This document shows, piece by piece, positions 39,748-48,828 of a stretch of 64,000 nt of DNA. The DNA is from Streptomyces klenkii. GTDB lineage: Bacteria; Actinomycetota; Actinomycetes; Streptomycetales; Streptomycetaceae. A model generated the notes under the pieces. The model was given only the letters and a program-made list of their open reading frames with translations. It was not told the DNA's origin and made no database searches. The number at the start of each line of letters is the position of its first letter. Positions within the stretch are counted from its first letter, which is position 1. The stretch is from positions 248,001 through 312,000 of the forward strand of contig NZ_RBAM01000009.1 in NCBI RefSeq assembly GCF_003626645.1, written 5' to 3'. A program made the translations under genes and the position numbers.

Positions 39748-41355
39748 ATGGGCGTTTTTCTGCGTGCCCTGCGTGCACTTGTCGTGCTCGCGGGTTTCTA
39801 TCTGCTGTGCCTCGTCATCCTCGGCGTCTTCGCCGGAATCGGAGTCGCCGCTTATTGGCGGGGAGTGAATCCCCTCGCCCTCAAACTCACCGTCGTCCTC
39901 GCCTTCCTGGCCTTCCCCGTCGTCCGCGGAATGCTTCTCCTGCGCACCCCCAAGGACGACGGCGACGAAGGCATGCCCGTCACGGAGGAGCAGCAGCCGC
40001 GGCTCTGGGCCGCCGTGCGCGACGTGGCCGGCGCCGCCGGCACCCGCATGCCCGACGAGATCCTCCTCACCGCCACCGTCAACGCCGCCGTCAGCGAGAA
40101 CGCCCGCCTGCTCGGGCTCCTGCCCGGCCACCGCCGGCTCTACATCGGCGTCCCCCTGATGGCCGGCCTCGACGAGGCACAGCTGCGCGCCGTCCTCGCC
40201 CACGAGTTCGGTCACTACGGAAACGCCGACACCCGCCTCTCCGCCCTCACCGCCCGCGGCCGGCACGCCGTCGCCCGCACGGTGAACGCCTTCGCGGAGC
40301 GGGCCGAGCAGCAGGTGGAGAAGGAGCGGCTGCGCCAGGAGAAGGCCGCCGAGAAGGCCCTGCGCAAGGGCCGCAAGGCCAAAGAGGTGGACACCCGCGG
40401 CGCCGGGTGGAGCTACCGCCGCATGAGCAAGCTCTTCATCGCCTACGGCAAGTTCGCCCTGCGTGCCACGCAGAAGGACGCCCGGCGCCAGGAGCTCGCG
40501 GCCGACCGGCTCGCCGTCCGGATCGCGGGCCGCGACGCCACCGCCACCGCCCTGCGCGAAACCGTCGTCCTCGACGCCGCCCACGGCTTCTACCTCCGCG
40601 GCTACGCCACCGTCGGCGTGGCCGCCGGACTCCTGCCCCCGTACGGCCAGTTCTACGGCGGCCTGGCCCGCCTGCTCGCCGAACCGGCCCGCCAGGAAGA
40701 GCTCGACGAACTGCGCCGCGACCTCCCGCCGGGCGACCCCTCCCCGTACGACGCGCACCCCCCGACCGCTGAGCGGATCCGCCTCATCGAGGCCATGCCC
40801 GACGACGGGCGCGGCGGCCGGCCCGCGGGCCCCGCCATGGCCCTGCTGGACGACCCCGGGCGCGTCCACGCCGACCTCGAAGCGGCCACCCTCACCCAGG
40901 AAGCGCTGCACATGCCCCGCGCCGACTGGCCCGAGCTCGTCCACCACGGCATCCGCGCCGGCCACGAGGCCGACGCGGAACCGCTCCGGGACGCCATCGC
41001 CCGCGTCACCGGCGGCCGCACCACCGTGCACGCCCTGCTCGACGCGGCCGACCACGGCAGCCTGTGGCAGATAGCCGCCGGCCTCCCGCACCCGCCGGCC
41101 GCACAGCGGGTCAGCGGCCGGGCCGCGCGCGAATTCCTGCGCCCGGCGCTCCTCGACGGCCTGGCCGGCCTCGTCCTGCTGGAGCTCGTGGACGCCCGGA
41201 CGGCCTGGTGGGAGCTGTCCTGGGCGGAGAGCGCCCGGCTGCACCTGCCGGACGGCTACGACACCCTGCTGCCGCAGGCCCTGGAGGCGGCCGTCGCCGA
41301 CGCCCCCGACACCGCGCCGCTGCGCCGGCTGCTGCCGCCGGCCGCACACGCGTGA
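39748..41355 (+). CDS. M48-family membrane metalloprotease
   Basis: This is a 535-aa integral membrane zinc protease related to HtpX/Ste24. Two N-terminal helices (about 8-32 and 46-66) are followed by the active site HEFGH (His152, Glu153, His156) and the third ligand in RRQELAADRLAVRIAG. The basic, charged insertion EQQVEKERLRQEKAAEKALRKGRKAKEVD lies between them. The C-terminal half (about 270-535) is an Ala/Leu-rich soluble domain without a known name. Likely role: turnover of damaged membrane proteins. An AT-rich promoter region precedes it, and a TPR-like membrane protein gene follows. Confidence 0.9.
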   Translation: MGVFLRALRALVVLAGFYLLCLVILGVFAGIGVAAYWRGVNPLALKLTVVLAFLAFPVVRGMLLLRTPKDDGDEGMPVTEEQQPRLWAAVRDVAGAAGTRMPDEILLTATVNAAVSENARLLGLLPGHRRLYIGVPLMAGLDEAQLRAVLAHEFGHYGNADTRLSALTARGRHAVARTVNAFAERAEQQVEKERLRQEKAAEKALRKGRKAKEVDTRGAGWSYRRMSKLFIAYGKFALRATQKDARRQELAADRLAVRIAGRDATATALRETVVLDAAHGFYLRGYATVGVAAGLLPPYGQFYGGLARLLAEPARQEELDELRRDLPPGDPSPYDAHPPTAERIRLIEAMPDDGRGGRPAGPAMALLDDPGRVHADLEAATLTQEALHMPRADWPELVHHGIRAGHEADAEPLRDAIARVTGGRTTVHALLDAADHGSLWQIAAGLPHPPAAQRVSGRAAREFLRPALLDGLAGLVLLELVDARTAWWELSWAESARLHLPDGYDTLLPQALEAAVADAPDTAPLRRLLPPAAHA

Positions 41356-41406
41356 CCTCCGCGCCCGGTCTCCACTTCCCGTTCTCACGAATCGAGCCGA
41401 ACTCCC

Positions 41407-42486
41407 GTGGCACGACTGCTGCCCCTCCTCGTCATAGCCGTCTGGATCTACTTCTGGTACCGGAACCGCAAGGGCGCCGCCGCACGGCCCGAGCGCGAGA
41501 AGGCGACCACCCCCTCGCCCGCCCGGCTCTCCAAGGAAGCGGCCGCCCTCGGCCTGCTCCCGCAGGACCGGCAGGACGCCGAGCGGCTGCTGCACGACCC
41601 GCAGATCGACGGTGCGCGTGAGGCGGCGGAGCGCGGCGCATGGGAGCCCGCGGCCGAGGCCATGACCGCCATCGGCAAGGACTGGGAGCGCCGGACCGCG
41701 CTCGTCATCGCCCTCGCGCAGGTTGCGGCCGACGAGGACGCCTGGCTCACGGCCTGGGAGGCCGCCCGCCCCGGCGACCCCGGCGCCGCGGCCGTGCGCG
41801 CCCGGTCCACCGTCTTCCTCGCCTGGGAGCTGCGGGGCGCAAGCACCGCGGACCGGACCTCGGCCGAGCAGTTCGAGGGCTTCCACCGCGTCCTGCTGCG
41901 GGCCCGCGAGGACATCACCCGGGCGGTCGAGCTCAACCCCGAAGACCCCTCCCCGCTCGTCTCCGACCTCTGGGCAGGACTCGGCCTCGGCTACCCGCAC
42001 GCGTACGTGCACGAGCTCTGGGCCGAGATCGCCGGCCGCGCGCCCTTCCACTACGAGGCGCACTACAGCGCCCTCCAGTACTGGTGCGCGAAGTGGCGCG
42101 GCTCGGAGGAACTGGCCCGCGAGTTCGCGGACAAGGCCGCCTCCGGCGCACCGGCCGGCACCCTGCTGCCCGCCCTGCGGCTCGTCGCCCACTTCGAGCA
42201 CCTCGACCGGCCGTTCAACGGCAAGCACTACCGCACCCCCGAGGTCACGGCCATGGTCGACGCCCTGCTCGCCGACCTCCCGGCCGTCCGGCCCGACCAC
42301 CCGCGCCTCCCCGAGGCCCGGCACCTGCTGGCCTTCTTCCTGGTGAAGCAGAAGCGCCACGCGGAGGCCCTCGAACAATTCCGGCTCGTCGACGGCTGCG
42401 TCGGATCGATCCCCTGGAGTTACTTCGAGAACCCCGCGGAAAAGTACTGCGATTACCGGGAACGAGCCGTTCAGAGCGCCCGCTAG
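41407..42486 (+). CDS. membrane-anchored helical-repeat (TPR-like) protein
   Basis: This 359-aa protein starts GTG at 41407, 51 bases after the protease stop. A single N-terminal helix (LLPLLVIAVWIYFWYRNRKG) anchors it, facing the cytoplasm by the positive-inside rule. The rest is a helical array with TPR/DUF4034-like repeats (DPSPLVSDLWAGLGLGYPHAYVHELWAEIAGRAPFHYEAHYSALQYWCAKWRGS, LLAFFLVKQKRHAEALEQFRLVDG). It is probably cotranscribed with the M48 protease and may present substrates to it. The family name DUF4034 is tentative. Confidence 0.72.
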   Translation: MARLLPLLVIAVWIYFWYRNRKGAAARPEREKATTPSPARLSKEAAALGLLPQDRQDAERLLHDPQIDGAREAAERGAWEPAAEAMTAIGKDWERRTALVIALAQVAADEDAWLTAWEAARPGDPGAAAVRARSTVFLAWELRGASTADRTSAEQFEGFHRVLLRAREDITRAVELNPEDPSPLVSDLWAGLGLGYPHAYVHELWAEIAGRAPFHYEAHYSALQYWCAKWRGSEELAREFADKAASGAPAGTLLPALRLVAHFEHLDRPFNGKHYRTPEVTAMVDALLADLPAVRPDHPRLPEARHLLAFFLVKQKRHAEALEQFRLVDGCVGSIPWSYFENPAEKYCDYRERAVQSAR

Positions 42487-42548
42487 TCACTTCCCGTTCA
42501 GCCGGGCACATCCCGTGCCCGCCCCCGCCGCAACCGAATAAAAAAGCA

Positions 42549-42620
42549 GAGCCCAATCCGATTCCGGTCTCGCTCAGCGTGAACTCATCACTGCACAGCG
42601 ACACTTGACGGATTGGGCTC
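42549..42620 (+). promoter_or_regulatory. widely spaced 12-bp inverted repeat
   Basis: GAGCCCAATCCG (42549-42560) and CGGATTGGGCTC (42609-42620) are perfect complements 48 bases apart. The right arm overlaps a TTGACG -35-like element at 42605-42610. It may act as a two-site operator with DNA looping, or as an RNA stem in the leader of the cupin operon. Confidence 0.55.
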
Positions 42621-42709
42621 AGCTGCGTTGCCGGTCCCCGGTTCGCTGGGGAACGCTCGGAGCCGGCCGGTCGGGCGCTGCCCAGTACCGCGACGGATCT
42701 GGAGGAGAA

Positions 42710-43228
42710 ATGACGACAGCGCCGCACGGGCGGGAAGAACTTCCCTTCGGCGAGGACGACGTCCTGCCGGCGGTCCTCAGACCGGGCGACGGAGCACAAC
42801 GGCTGTGGGGAAAGGGCTCCCTGGTGACCGTGAAGCTCACGGCCGAGCAGACCAGGGGCGCCATGGGAATGACCCATTTCGCGGCGAAGCTCGGCGAGCG
42901 TTCCCCGAGCCACATCCACACGCTTGAGGACGAGATCTTCATGATCGGCAGCGGTGGCGTACGGGCCACCGTGGGCGACCGCACCGAACTCCTCGAAGGC
43001 GGCAGCGTGCTCTTCCTGCCGCGCGGAATCCCGCATTCGTATCTGGTGGAGAGCGAGACGGCCGACCTGTACGTGCTCACCTGCCCCGGCGGATTCGAGC
43101 GGTTCTTCCTGGACGGCGGATATCCCGTGCACATGGGAGCTGCCGCACCGGTCGGCGACCGCTGGTCCGTCGAGCGCACGCAGGAGGTCGCGGAGAAGCT
43201 CGGCCTCGGCATCATCTGGGGCAGCTGA
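42710..43228 (+). CDS. cupin-domain protein
   Basis: This 172-aa single-domain cupin starts ATG 42710 with a strong GGAGGAG site. Metal-ligand motifs: SHIHTLEDEIFMI (HxH and Glu) and the second-motif His in IPHSYLV. The C-terminal helix ERTQEVAEKLGLGIIWG is common in cupins near secondary-metabolite genes. It is probably a small-molecule isomerase, cyclase or oxygenase, or a sensor of the product. It is the first gene of a cupin / flavoenzyme / SDR set, 39 bases before the next gene. Confidence 0.85.
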   Translation: MTTAPHGREELPFGEDDVLPAVLRPGDGAQRLWGKGSLVTVKLTAEQTRGAMGMTHFAAKLGERSPSHIHTLEDEIFMIGSGGVRATVGDRTELLEGGSVLFLPRGIPHSYLVESETADLYVLTCPGGFERFFLDGGYPVHMGAAAPVGDRWSVERTQEVAEKLGLGIIWGS

Positions 43229-43267
43229 CCGGCGAAAACACTGGTACCGCACAGAGAGAACCATGGC

Positions 43268-44950
43268 ATGTTGAACAGACGAACCATGCTGACCGGCACC
43301 GCCGCCGCAGTGGCGGGTGCCGCCGTGACACAGACGGGCCTCGCGCCCACCCGGGCCGCCGCGGCGGGCACCGGCGCCGGGGCGGAGGCCGGCGCGGGTG
43401 CACCTGCGGCAGTGACCGTCCTGCCCGACGACCCGCGCTACGCCGACCTCGTCGTCGGCAACAACACCCGCTGGGTGGGCCGCCCGGAGTCCGTGCGCAT
43501 CGTGCACACCACCGAACAGGTCGTCCAGACCGTCCAGGAGGCCGTCCGCGCCGGAAAGCGGATATCCATACGGGGCGGCGGCCACTGCTACGCCGACTTC
43601 GTCTACAACCCCGACGTCCGGGTCGTCATCGACATGACGGCCATGGACCAGGTCGGCTACGACGAACAGCGCAAGGCCTTCGTCGTCGAGGCCGGAGCCA
43701 CGCTGCTGCACGTCTACGAATCCCTCTACAAGGGCTGGGGGGTCGCCCTGCCCGGCGGCATGTGCTACTCCGTAGGCGTGGGGGGCCACATCAGCGGCGG
43801 CGGCTACGGAATGCTCTCGCGCCGGCACGGCCTGACCATCGACCACCTCTACGCCGTCGAGGTCGTCGTCGTGAACGCCGACGGCACCGCGCGGGCCGTG
43901 GTGGCGACCCGGGAGGCCGGGGACCCGAACCGCGACCTGTGGTGGGCGCACACGGGCGGGGGCGGCGGCAACTACGGCGTGATCACCCGCTACTGGTTCC
44001 GCTCCCCGGAGGCGACCGGCAGCGACCCCGCCAAGCAGCTGATGCACCCGCCGAAGGACGTCTACGTCAGCGCGATCTCCCTGCCCTGGAGCAAGCTGGA
44101 CAAGGCGCGCTTCGCCACCCTGGTGAAGAACTTCGGGACCTGGCACGAGAAGAACGGCAGCCCCGACTCGCCGTACGCCTCGCTGTGCAGCTTCCTGATG
44201 ATCAACCACCGGGCGAACAACAGCATCGGGCTGCTCACGCAGATGGACGCCACCGTGCCCGACGCGGAGAAGCTCATCAACGCCTATGTCGCCTCGATCA
44301 CCTCGGCCCTCGGCGTCAAGGCCGAGCCGCTGACCTCTGCGGTCGGCGAACAGGGCCCGATGCCCGACTTCTTCACCCCCCAGCGCGTGCCCTGGCTGGC
44401 CTCCGTTCGCTTCCTCGGCACCAACAACCCCACGCTCACCAACCCCACCCTGCGCGGCATCCACAAGTCGGCCTACCTGCGCAAGGGCTTCAACGACGCC
44501 CAGATCGCCGCGCTGTACAAGCACCTGACGCGCACGGACTTGCAGAATCCCAGCTCGATGGTCGTTCTGCTCTCCTACGGAGGGAAGATCAACACGGTGC
44601 GCCCGGGCGACACGGCCTCCGCCCAGCGCGACTCCATCTTCAAGGGCCTCTTCCAGAGCTTCTGGCCCGACAAGAACCAGGACCCGCAGAACCTCGCCTG
44701 GACCCGCGAGGTCTATGCCGACGTCTTCGCCTCCACCGGCGGCTATCCCGTCCCCGGCCCGGCCGCCGACGGCTGCTACATCAACTACCCCGACAGCGAC
44801 ATCACCGACCCGCAGCAGAACAAGTCCGGGGTGCCCTGGACCACGCTCTACTACAAGGACAACTACCCCCGGCTGCAACGCGTGAAGGCCGCCTACGACC
44901 CGGGCAACGTCTTCCGCCACTCGCAGTCCATCGCCCTGCCCAAGCAGTGA
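43268..44950 (+). CDS. secreted BBE-type FAD-linked oxidase
   Basis: This 560-aa FAD-binding oxidoreductase (berberine-bridge-enzyme-like, PCMH fold) has a Tat signal (NRRTMLTGTAAAVAGAAV), so it is exported folded with its flavin. Residues His106 (RGGGHCYAD) and Cys166 (GGMCYSVGVGGH) are placed for bicovalent FAD attachment, as in AknOx- and GilR-type oxidases. The C-terminal BBE segment INYPDSDITDP...YYKDNYPRLQRVKAAYDPGNVF is intact. Likely role: oxidation of a sugar, alcohol or polyketide-derived hydroxyl outside the cell. It is followed by an SDR with 22 bases between. Confidence 0.92.
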   Translation: MLNRRTMLTGTAAAVAGAAVTQTGLAPTRAAAAGTGAGAEAGAGAPAAVTVLPDDPRYADLVVGNNTRWVGRPESVRIVHTTEQVVQTVQEAVRAGKRISIRGGGHCYADFVYNPDVRVVIDMTAMDQVGYDEQRKAFVVEAGATLLHVYESLYKGWGVALPGGMCYSVGVGGHISGGGYGMLSRRHGLTIDHLYAVEVVVVNADGTARAVVATREAGDPNRDLWWAHTGGGGGNYGVITRYWFRSPEATGSDPAKQLMHPPKDVYVSAISLPWSKLDKARFATLVKNFGTWHEKNGSPDSPYASLCSFLMINHRANNSIGLLTQMDATVPDAEKLINAYVASITSALGVKAEPLTSAVGEQGPMPDFFTPQRVPWLASVRFLGTNNPTLTNPTLRGIHKSAYLRKGFNDAQIAALYKHLTRTDLQNPSSMVVLLSYGGKINTVRPGDTASAQRDSIFKGLFQSFWPDKNQDPQNLAWTREVYADVFASTGGYPVPGPAADGCYINYPDSDITDPQQNKSGVPWTTLYYKDNYPRLQRVKAAYDPGNVFRHSQSIALPKQ

Positions 44951-44972
44951 CCCCCTTATGGAGGAGAACCAG

Positions 44973-45734
44973 ATGACCGCACAGTTCGAAGGCAAGGTCG
45001 CCCTCGTCACCGGGGCGGGCTCCGGCATAGGCCGGTCCAGTGCCCTGGCCTTCGCACGCCAGGGCGCCACCGTCGTGGCCGTCGACGTCGCGCTGGAGCC
45101 CGCCACGGAGACCGTGCGGCTCATCGAGGAGGAGGGCGGCAAGGCCAGCGCCGTCGCCGCCGACGTCACCAGCGCGCCCGACGTCGAGGCGATGGTCGCC
45201 ACGGTGGTCGCCCGCCACGGCGGTCTGCACATCGCGCACAACAACGCCGGCCTCTTCGCCCCGCCCGCGCCGCTGGCCGACACCGACCTCGCCACCTGGC
45301 ACCGGCTCGTCGGCGTCAACCTCACCGGCGTGATGCTGTGCATGAAGTACGAGATCGCCCACATGCGCGAGCACGGCGGCGGAGTGATCGTCAACGCCTC
45401 GTCCAACATCGGCTTCCACGGCCGCCGCCCCGGCATGGCCGCCTACGTCGCCTCCAAGGCCGGCGTCAGCGCCCTGACGCGGGTGGCCGCGCTGGACCAC
45501 ATCAAGGACGGCATCCGCATCAACGCCGTCAGCCCCGGCGCCTCCAACACCTCGATGTCCTTCCGGCCCGGCGAGAGCGAGGCCGACCGGAACGCGCGGG
45601 TGGCCGGCACGGTGCCGATCGGCCGGGTCGCGGAGACGGAGGAGATCGTCGCCGCGGTCCAGTGGCTCGCCTCGGACGCCGCGAGCTTCGTCGTCGGCCA
45701 CGACCTGGTGGCGGACGGCGGCATGACGGCCTGA
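44973..45734 (+). CDS. SDR-family oxidoreductase
   Basis: This 253-aa classical SDR starts at ATG 44973, six bases after GGAGGAG. Motifs: TGAGSGIG (nucleotide loop), NNAG, the catalytic Ser in VNASSN and a complete Tyr-x-x-x-Lys in AYVASKAG. The acidic residue at the end of beta 2 (VVAVDVA) indicates NAD(H). It is the last gene of the cupin / BBE oxidase / SDR operon. Its product could reduce or oxidise the same hydroxyl as the BBE enzyme, but it is cytoplasmic while the BBE protein is exported. A bidirectional terminator follows directly. Confidence 0.92.
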   Translation: MTAQFEGKVALVTGAGSGIGRSSALAFARQGATVVAVDVALEPATETVRLIEEEGGKASAVAADVTSAPDVEAMVATVVARHGGLHIAHNNAGLFAPPAPLADTDLATWHRLVGVNLTGVMLCMKYEIAHMREHGGGVIVNASSNIGFHGRRPGMAAYVASKAGVSALTRVAALDHIKDGIRINAVSPGASNTSMSFRPGESEADRNARVAGTVPIGRVAETEEIVAAVQWLASDAASFVVGHDLVADGGMTA

Positions 45735-45739
45735 GTGCC

Positions 45740-45780
45740 GCGGAAAGGGGCGGGGTGCTCAGCGCCCCGCCCCTTTCCGC
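45740..45780. terminator. strong bidirectional hairpin terminator
   Basis: Sixteen-bp perfect arms (45740-45755 and 45765-45780) with a 9-base loop that can extend the stem by three pairs. It separates the convergent SDR and ferritin-like genes. Confidence 0.9.
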
Positions 45781-45784
45781 ACCT

Positions 45785-46933
45785 TCACCGCAGGCTCCGC
45801 CGGACCCGGCCGAGGAGCTCCTCGGTGATCTCGTACGTGGCGGAGGCGTGCAGGCCCCGGGCGCGCCGGGCCGGGTCGGGGTGCGGGTTGCGGTACAGCT
45901 GCACGGACAGCTCGCGCAGCCGCAGCATGGCCGGCACCGCGGCGTGGAGCGCCGCCGGATCCCGGGTGTAGGCCCTCTCCAGCAGGCACAGCAGCCGGGC
46001 GTAGGCCTCGTTGAAGTGCTCGGCGGCGCGCCGCACGGCGCTCCCGGGTGGATAGTCGGCGACCTTGGCCGCGGGGTCGATGGCGTAGGCGTCCTCCCAG
46101 CTGACCTCGATCGCGGGGCCCGTCGGGCCGGAGGCCGGGGTGTCGTGCGGGCCGTAGGCGCGCCGGCGGCGGATCTCGTTGAACCGGAAGTAGTGCGCGG
46201 GCTCCCGGGCCTCGCCGAAGAGCAGGTCGTCGGAGTCGAAGACGCTGTGGCTGACGCCCTCGCCCTGCTCGGTGATGACCCGCAGGGCCGTGAGCGCGGA
46301 GGCCAGGCCGGTCACGGGGAAGACCTCGCCCCCCGAGTTGTAGAAGTCCTCCGGGCCGGCCTGCCGCCGCCGGTCGCCGTTGAAGAGCCCGGCCTCGCCC
46401 AGCTCCGCGGTCAGCCGGACCAGGCCTGCGCGGATGGTGTTGTAGAACTGGCCGATGGACGTCCAGCCGGTGTCGCCGGCCACGGACGGGTGGCCGGGCG
46501 GCTCCGCGACGTACTCCGGCCGCTCGATGGACAAGAACGTGTCCAGCGCGTCGGTGCCGAAGTGGCGCAGAGCCACCGGCACCTTGTCGCGGCTGTAGGG
46601 CAGCAGGGCCGGATAGCCGGTGACGAACCGGGAGCGGGCCACCAGGGGCGTGCCGCCGACCGCGTTGAGGAGGTTGGCGACGAGGGTCATGTGCAGCATC
46701 TCTTCGAGCACGACGGCCCGGATCGCGTAGAAGGCGGGCCGGTTGGTGCCGGGCCGCAGCGTGTACATCGCCGTCAGGTAGGGCGGGATGGTGAGGTGTT
46801 CGAGCGTGAGTGCGGCTTGCAGGAAGACGTGCAGGTCGGCGCGGTCGCGCGGGACCCGGAACGGCGGCTCCTCGACCCGGGCCGGCTCCGCCGCGATCCC
46901 GGCGGGGGCGTCCGGCGGCGGTGCGGTGCTCAT
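45785..46933 (-). CDS. ferritin-like (VioB / iminophenylpyruvate dimer synthase-type) protein
   Basis: This 382-aa protein has a ferritin-like diiron or heme-type helical bundle. Glu/His segments EHLTIPPYLTAMYTL and VVLEEMLHMTLVANLLNAVGGTP match the N-terminal domain family named after VioB. VioB-type proteins couple amino-acid-derived imines in bis-indole pathways, but here no tryptophan oxidase partner is present. Instead the ATG start overlaps the stop of a GMC dehydrogenase gene by four bases. It may supply redox metal or process the product of that enzyme. It is the last gene of a three-gene coupled set. Confidence 0.82.
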   Translation of the reverse strand: MSTAPPPDAPAGIAAEPARVEEPPFRVPRDRADLHVFLQAALTLEHLTIPPYLTAMYTLRPGTNRPAFYAIRAVVLEEMLHMTLVANLLNAVGGTPLVARSRFVTGYPALLPYSRDKVPVALRHFGTDALDTFLSIERPEYVAEPPGHPSVAGDTGWTSIGQFYNTIRAGLVRLTAELGEAGLFNGDRRRQAGPEDFYNSGGEVFPVTGLASALTALRVITEQGEGVSHSVFDSDDLLFGEAREPAHYFRFNEIRRRRAYGPHDTPASGPTGPAIEVSWEDAYAIDPAAKVADYPPGSAVRRAAEHFNEAYARLLCLLERAYTRDPAALHAAVPAMLRLRELSVQLYRNPHPDPARRARGLHASATYEITEELLGRVRRSLR

Positions 46934-48828
46934 GGGCGTCCCTCCTGCGGGCCTACGGCGGCGGGCCGGTGAGCCGCCGTCAGGTCGCGGTGGATGCGCT
47001 CGCTGCTGCGCAGGGCGAGGGCGGCCATGGTCAGCGAGGGGTTGGAGGTGCCCATCGAGGGCATGCTGCCGCAGCCGACGGCGTAGAGGTTGGGGTGGTC
47101 CCAGCAGCGCTGCCAGGAGTCGACCACGGACGTGCCGGGCGCGTCGCCCATGACGTGGGTGCCGCCGCCGTGCCCGGCGCCGTTGAAGGTGAAGTCCCGG
47201 CCCTCGAAGCGGAACCAGCCGGGGGAGAGCGGGCCCGGCCCGTACGCCGTGCGGTCCTCGGCGTCCAGCAGGCGGAAGATCTGGTCGGAGACGGCCTTCG
47301 CAGCGGCCATGCCGCTCTTGACCCGGTCGGAGAGGTCGTAGGTGAGGACCGGGCGCGGAATGCCGAGCCGGTCGGGCCGGCGCCGGTCGACGGTGACGCG
47401 GTTGCGCTCCTCGGCCTCCTGCTCCATGAGGAACTGCACGGAGACCTGCCGGCCGATCTCCCGGCCCAGCGCGGCCCGCAGCCGGGGCCCGAACAGGCCC
47501 TTGCCGCGGGGCTGCGCGGGGTCCGCCCCCATGCCCAGCAGGCGGGCCACGTCGCTGCCGGGCGAGCCCTCCGGCCAGCTCCAGCCCCAGTTGCTGATCT
47601 CGATGCGGAAGGGGGACCGGGAGCGCCGGGCGGGGCCGGTGCGGAAGCACTCCAGGCCCGCGGTGGACGCGGGCCCGCGGAATGGTCCGACCGGGTGGTC
47701 CAGGAGCCCCCAGCCGAGCAGGACCGGGTGGTCCATCAGATTCCGCCCGACCTGGTCGCTGTGGTTGCCGAGCCCGGAGACCAGGAGCAGCCGGGCGTTC
47801 TCGATCGCGTGGGCGGCGAGGACGACGATGTCGGCCTCGGCCGTACGGGTGGTGGGGGCGGGGGCCGCCGGGTCCTCGTACTCCAGGTACTCGACGCCGA
47901 GCGCGCGGCCCGTCCCGTCGGCCAGGACGCGGCTGACGACGGCCTGGGTGAGGAGGCGGACCCGGCGGCGGTCCCACGAGGCCTGCGTCTTGAGCGGCGT
48001 GTACTTGGCCTGTACGGGGCAGATGGGCACGCAGGAGGCGTTTCCCACGCAGCGCTCCCCGTAGTTGGGCAGGCCCGCCGCGCCCACCGGGCGGTAGCCG
48101 CGGCCGCCGTCGTAGCGCGGGTCGGGGGTGCCGTTGCGGGCGTGCGGGACGCCGACGACGCGCAGCGTGGTGGCGGGGGCGCCGGGCGTCTCACGGACGG
48201 CGGCGCCGTCGAGGCGGGAGGCGAAGACGTCGTCCACGTAGCTGCGGGGGATCGCGCGCATCGGATAGACGTAGCCGTCGGGGAACGGCAGCCCGATGGC
48301 GTCCGCCTGCTCGGCGGCGTCGCCGGCGACGCCGAGGGCCCGTTCGGCGGCGCGGTAGTGGGGCTCCAGGTCGTCGTAGCCGATGGGCCAGTCCCGGCCG
48401 TAGCCGTAGGTGCGGCGGGTGCGGAAGTCCTCCGGGTGCATGCGCGGGGTGAGGCCGAGCCAGTGCAGGACGGTGCCGCCGCCGGCGCGCAGATAGTCGC
48501 TGCCGTAGGGCAGGGGGCCCTGCTGGAGAAAGTAGCCGTGGGAGCGGTAGCCGCCGGAGGGCAGGCCGGTGAGGTCGAGGACGTCGGGGGAGGGGGCCGC
48601 GGCGTTGGGCCGGTAGGGGGAGTTGGGCACCTTGGCCAGGGCCGCGTAGTAGGTGTCCAGGGCGCCGAGGTGGCCGGGCCAGCTGCCGAGGGTGCCGGTG
48701 CCGGCCTCCAGGACGAGGACGCGCCAGCCCTTGTCCCCCAGCTCCTTGGCGACGAGGGAGCCGGACAGGCCGGCGCCGACGACGATCACGTCGTACCGCG
48801 CGCGGCCGTGGCGCGGGGCCGGGCTCAT
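46930..48828 (-). CDS. GMC-family sugar/alcohol dehydrogenase, large subunit
   Basis: This 632-aa FAD enzyme resembles gluconate/sorbitol/fructose dehydrogenase large subunits. N-terminal DVIVVGAGLSGSLVAKELGDKGWRVLVLEAG, mid GERCVGNASCVPICPVQAKYTPLK (Cys-rich motif found near electron-transfer sites), and C-terminal GAGHGGGTHVMGDAPGTSVVDSWQRCWDHPNLYAVGCGSMP. No signal peptide is visible, though partners may carry it out. It overlaps a small-subunit gene upstream and a ferritin-like gene downstream, each by ATGA. Electron acceptor and substrate are unknown; no cytochrome c gene is present. Confidence 0.9.
   Translation of the reverse strand: MSPAPRHGRARYDVIVVGAGLSGSLVAKELGDKGWRVLVLEAGTGTLGSWPGHLGALDTYYAALAKVPNSPYRPNAAAPSPDVLDLTGLPSGGYRSHGYFLQQGPLPYGSDYLRAGGGTVLHWLGLTPRMHPEDFRTRRTYGYGRDWPIGYDDLEPHYRAAERALGVAGDAAEQADAIGLPFPDGYVYPMRAIPRSYVDDVFASRLDGAAVRETPGAPATTLRVVGVPHARNGTPDPRYDGGRGYRPVGAAGLPNYGERCVGNASCVPICPVQAKYTPLKTQASWDRRRVRLLTQAVVSRVLADGTGRALGVEYLEYEDPAAPAPTTRTAEADIVVLAAHAIENARLLLVSGLGNHSDQVGRNLMDHPVLLGWGLLDHPVGPFRGPASTAGLECFRTGPARRSRSPFRIEISNWGWSWPEGSPGSDVARLLGMGADPAQPRGKGLFGPRLRAALGREIGRQVSVQFLMEQEAEERNRVTVDRRRPDRLGIPRPVLTYDLSDRVKSGMAAAKAVSDQIFRLLDAEDRTAYGPGPLSPGWFRFEGRDFTFNGAGHGGGTHVMGDAPGTSVVDSWQRCWDHPNLYAVGCGSMPSMGTSNPSLTMAALALRSSERIHRDLTAAHRPAAVGPQEGRP

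Noticed and set aside
42245..45436. A 1000-codon minus-strand frame opposite the cupin/BBE/SDR operon
   Set aside because: It crosses several good plus-strand genes with ribosome sites and conserved motifs; its own product looks random.
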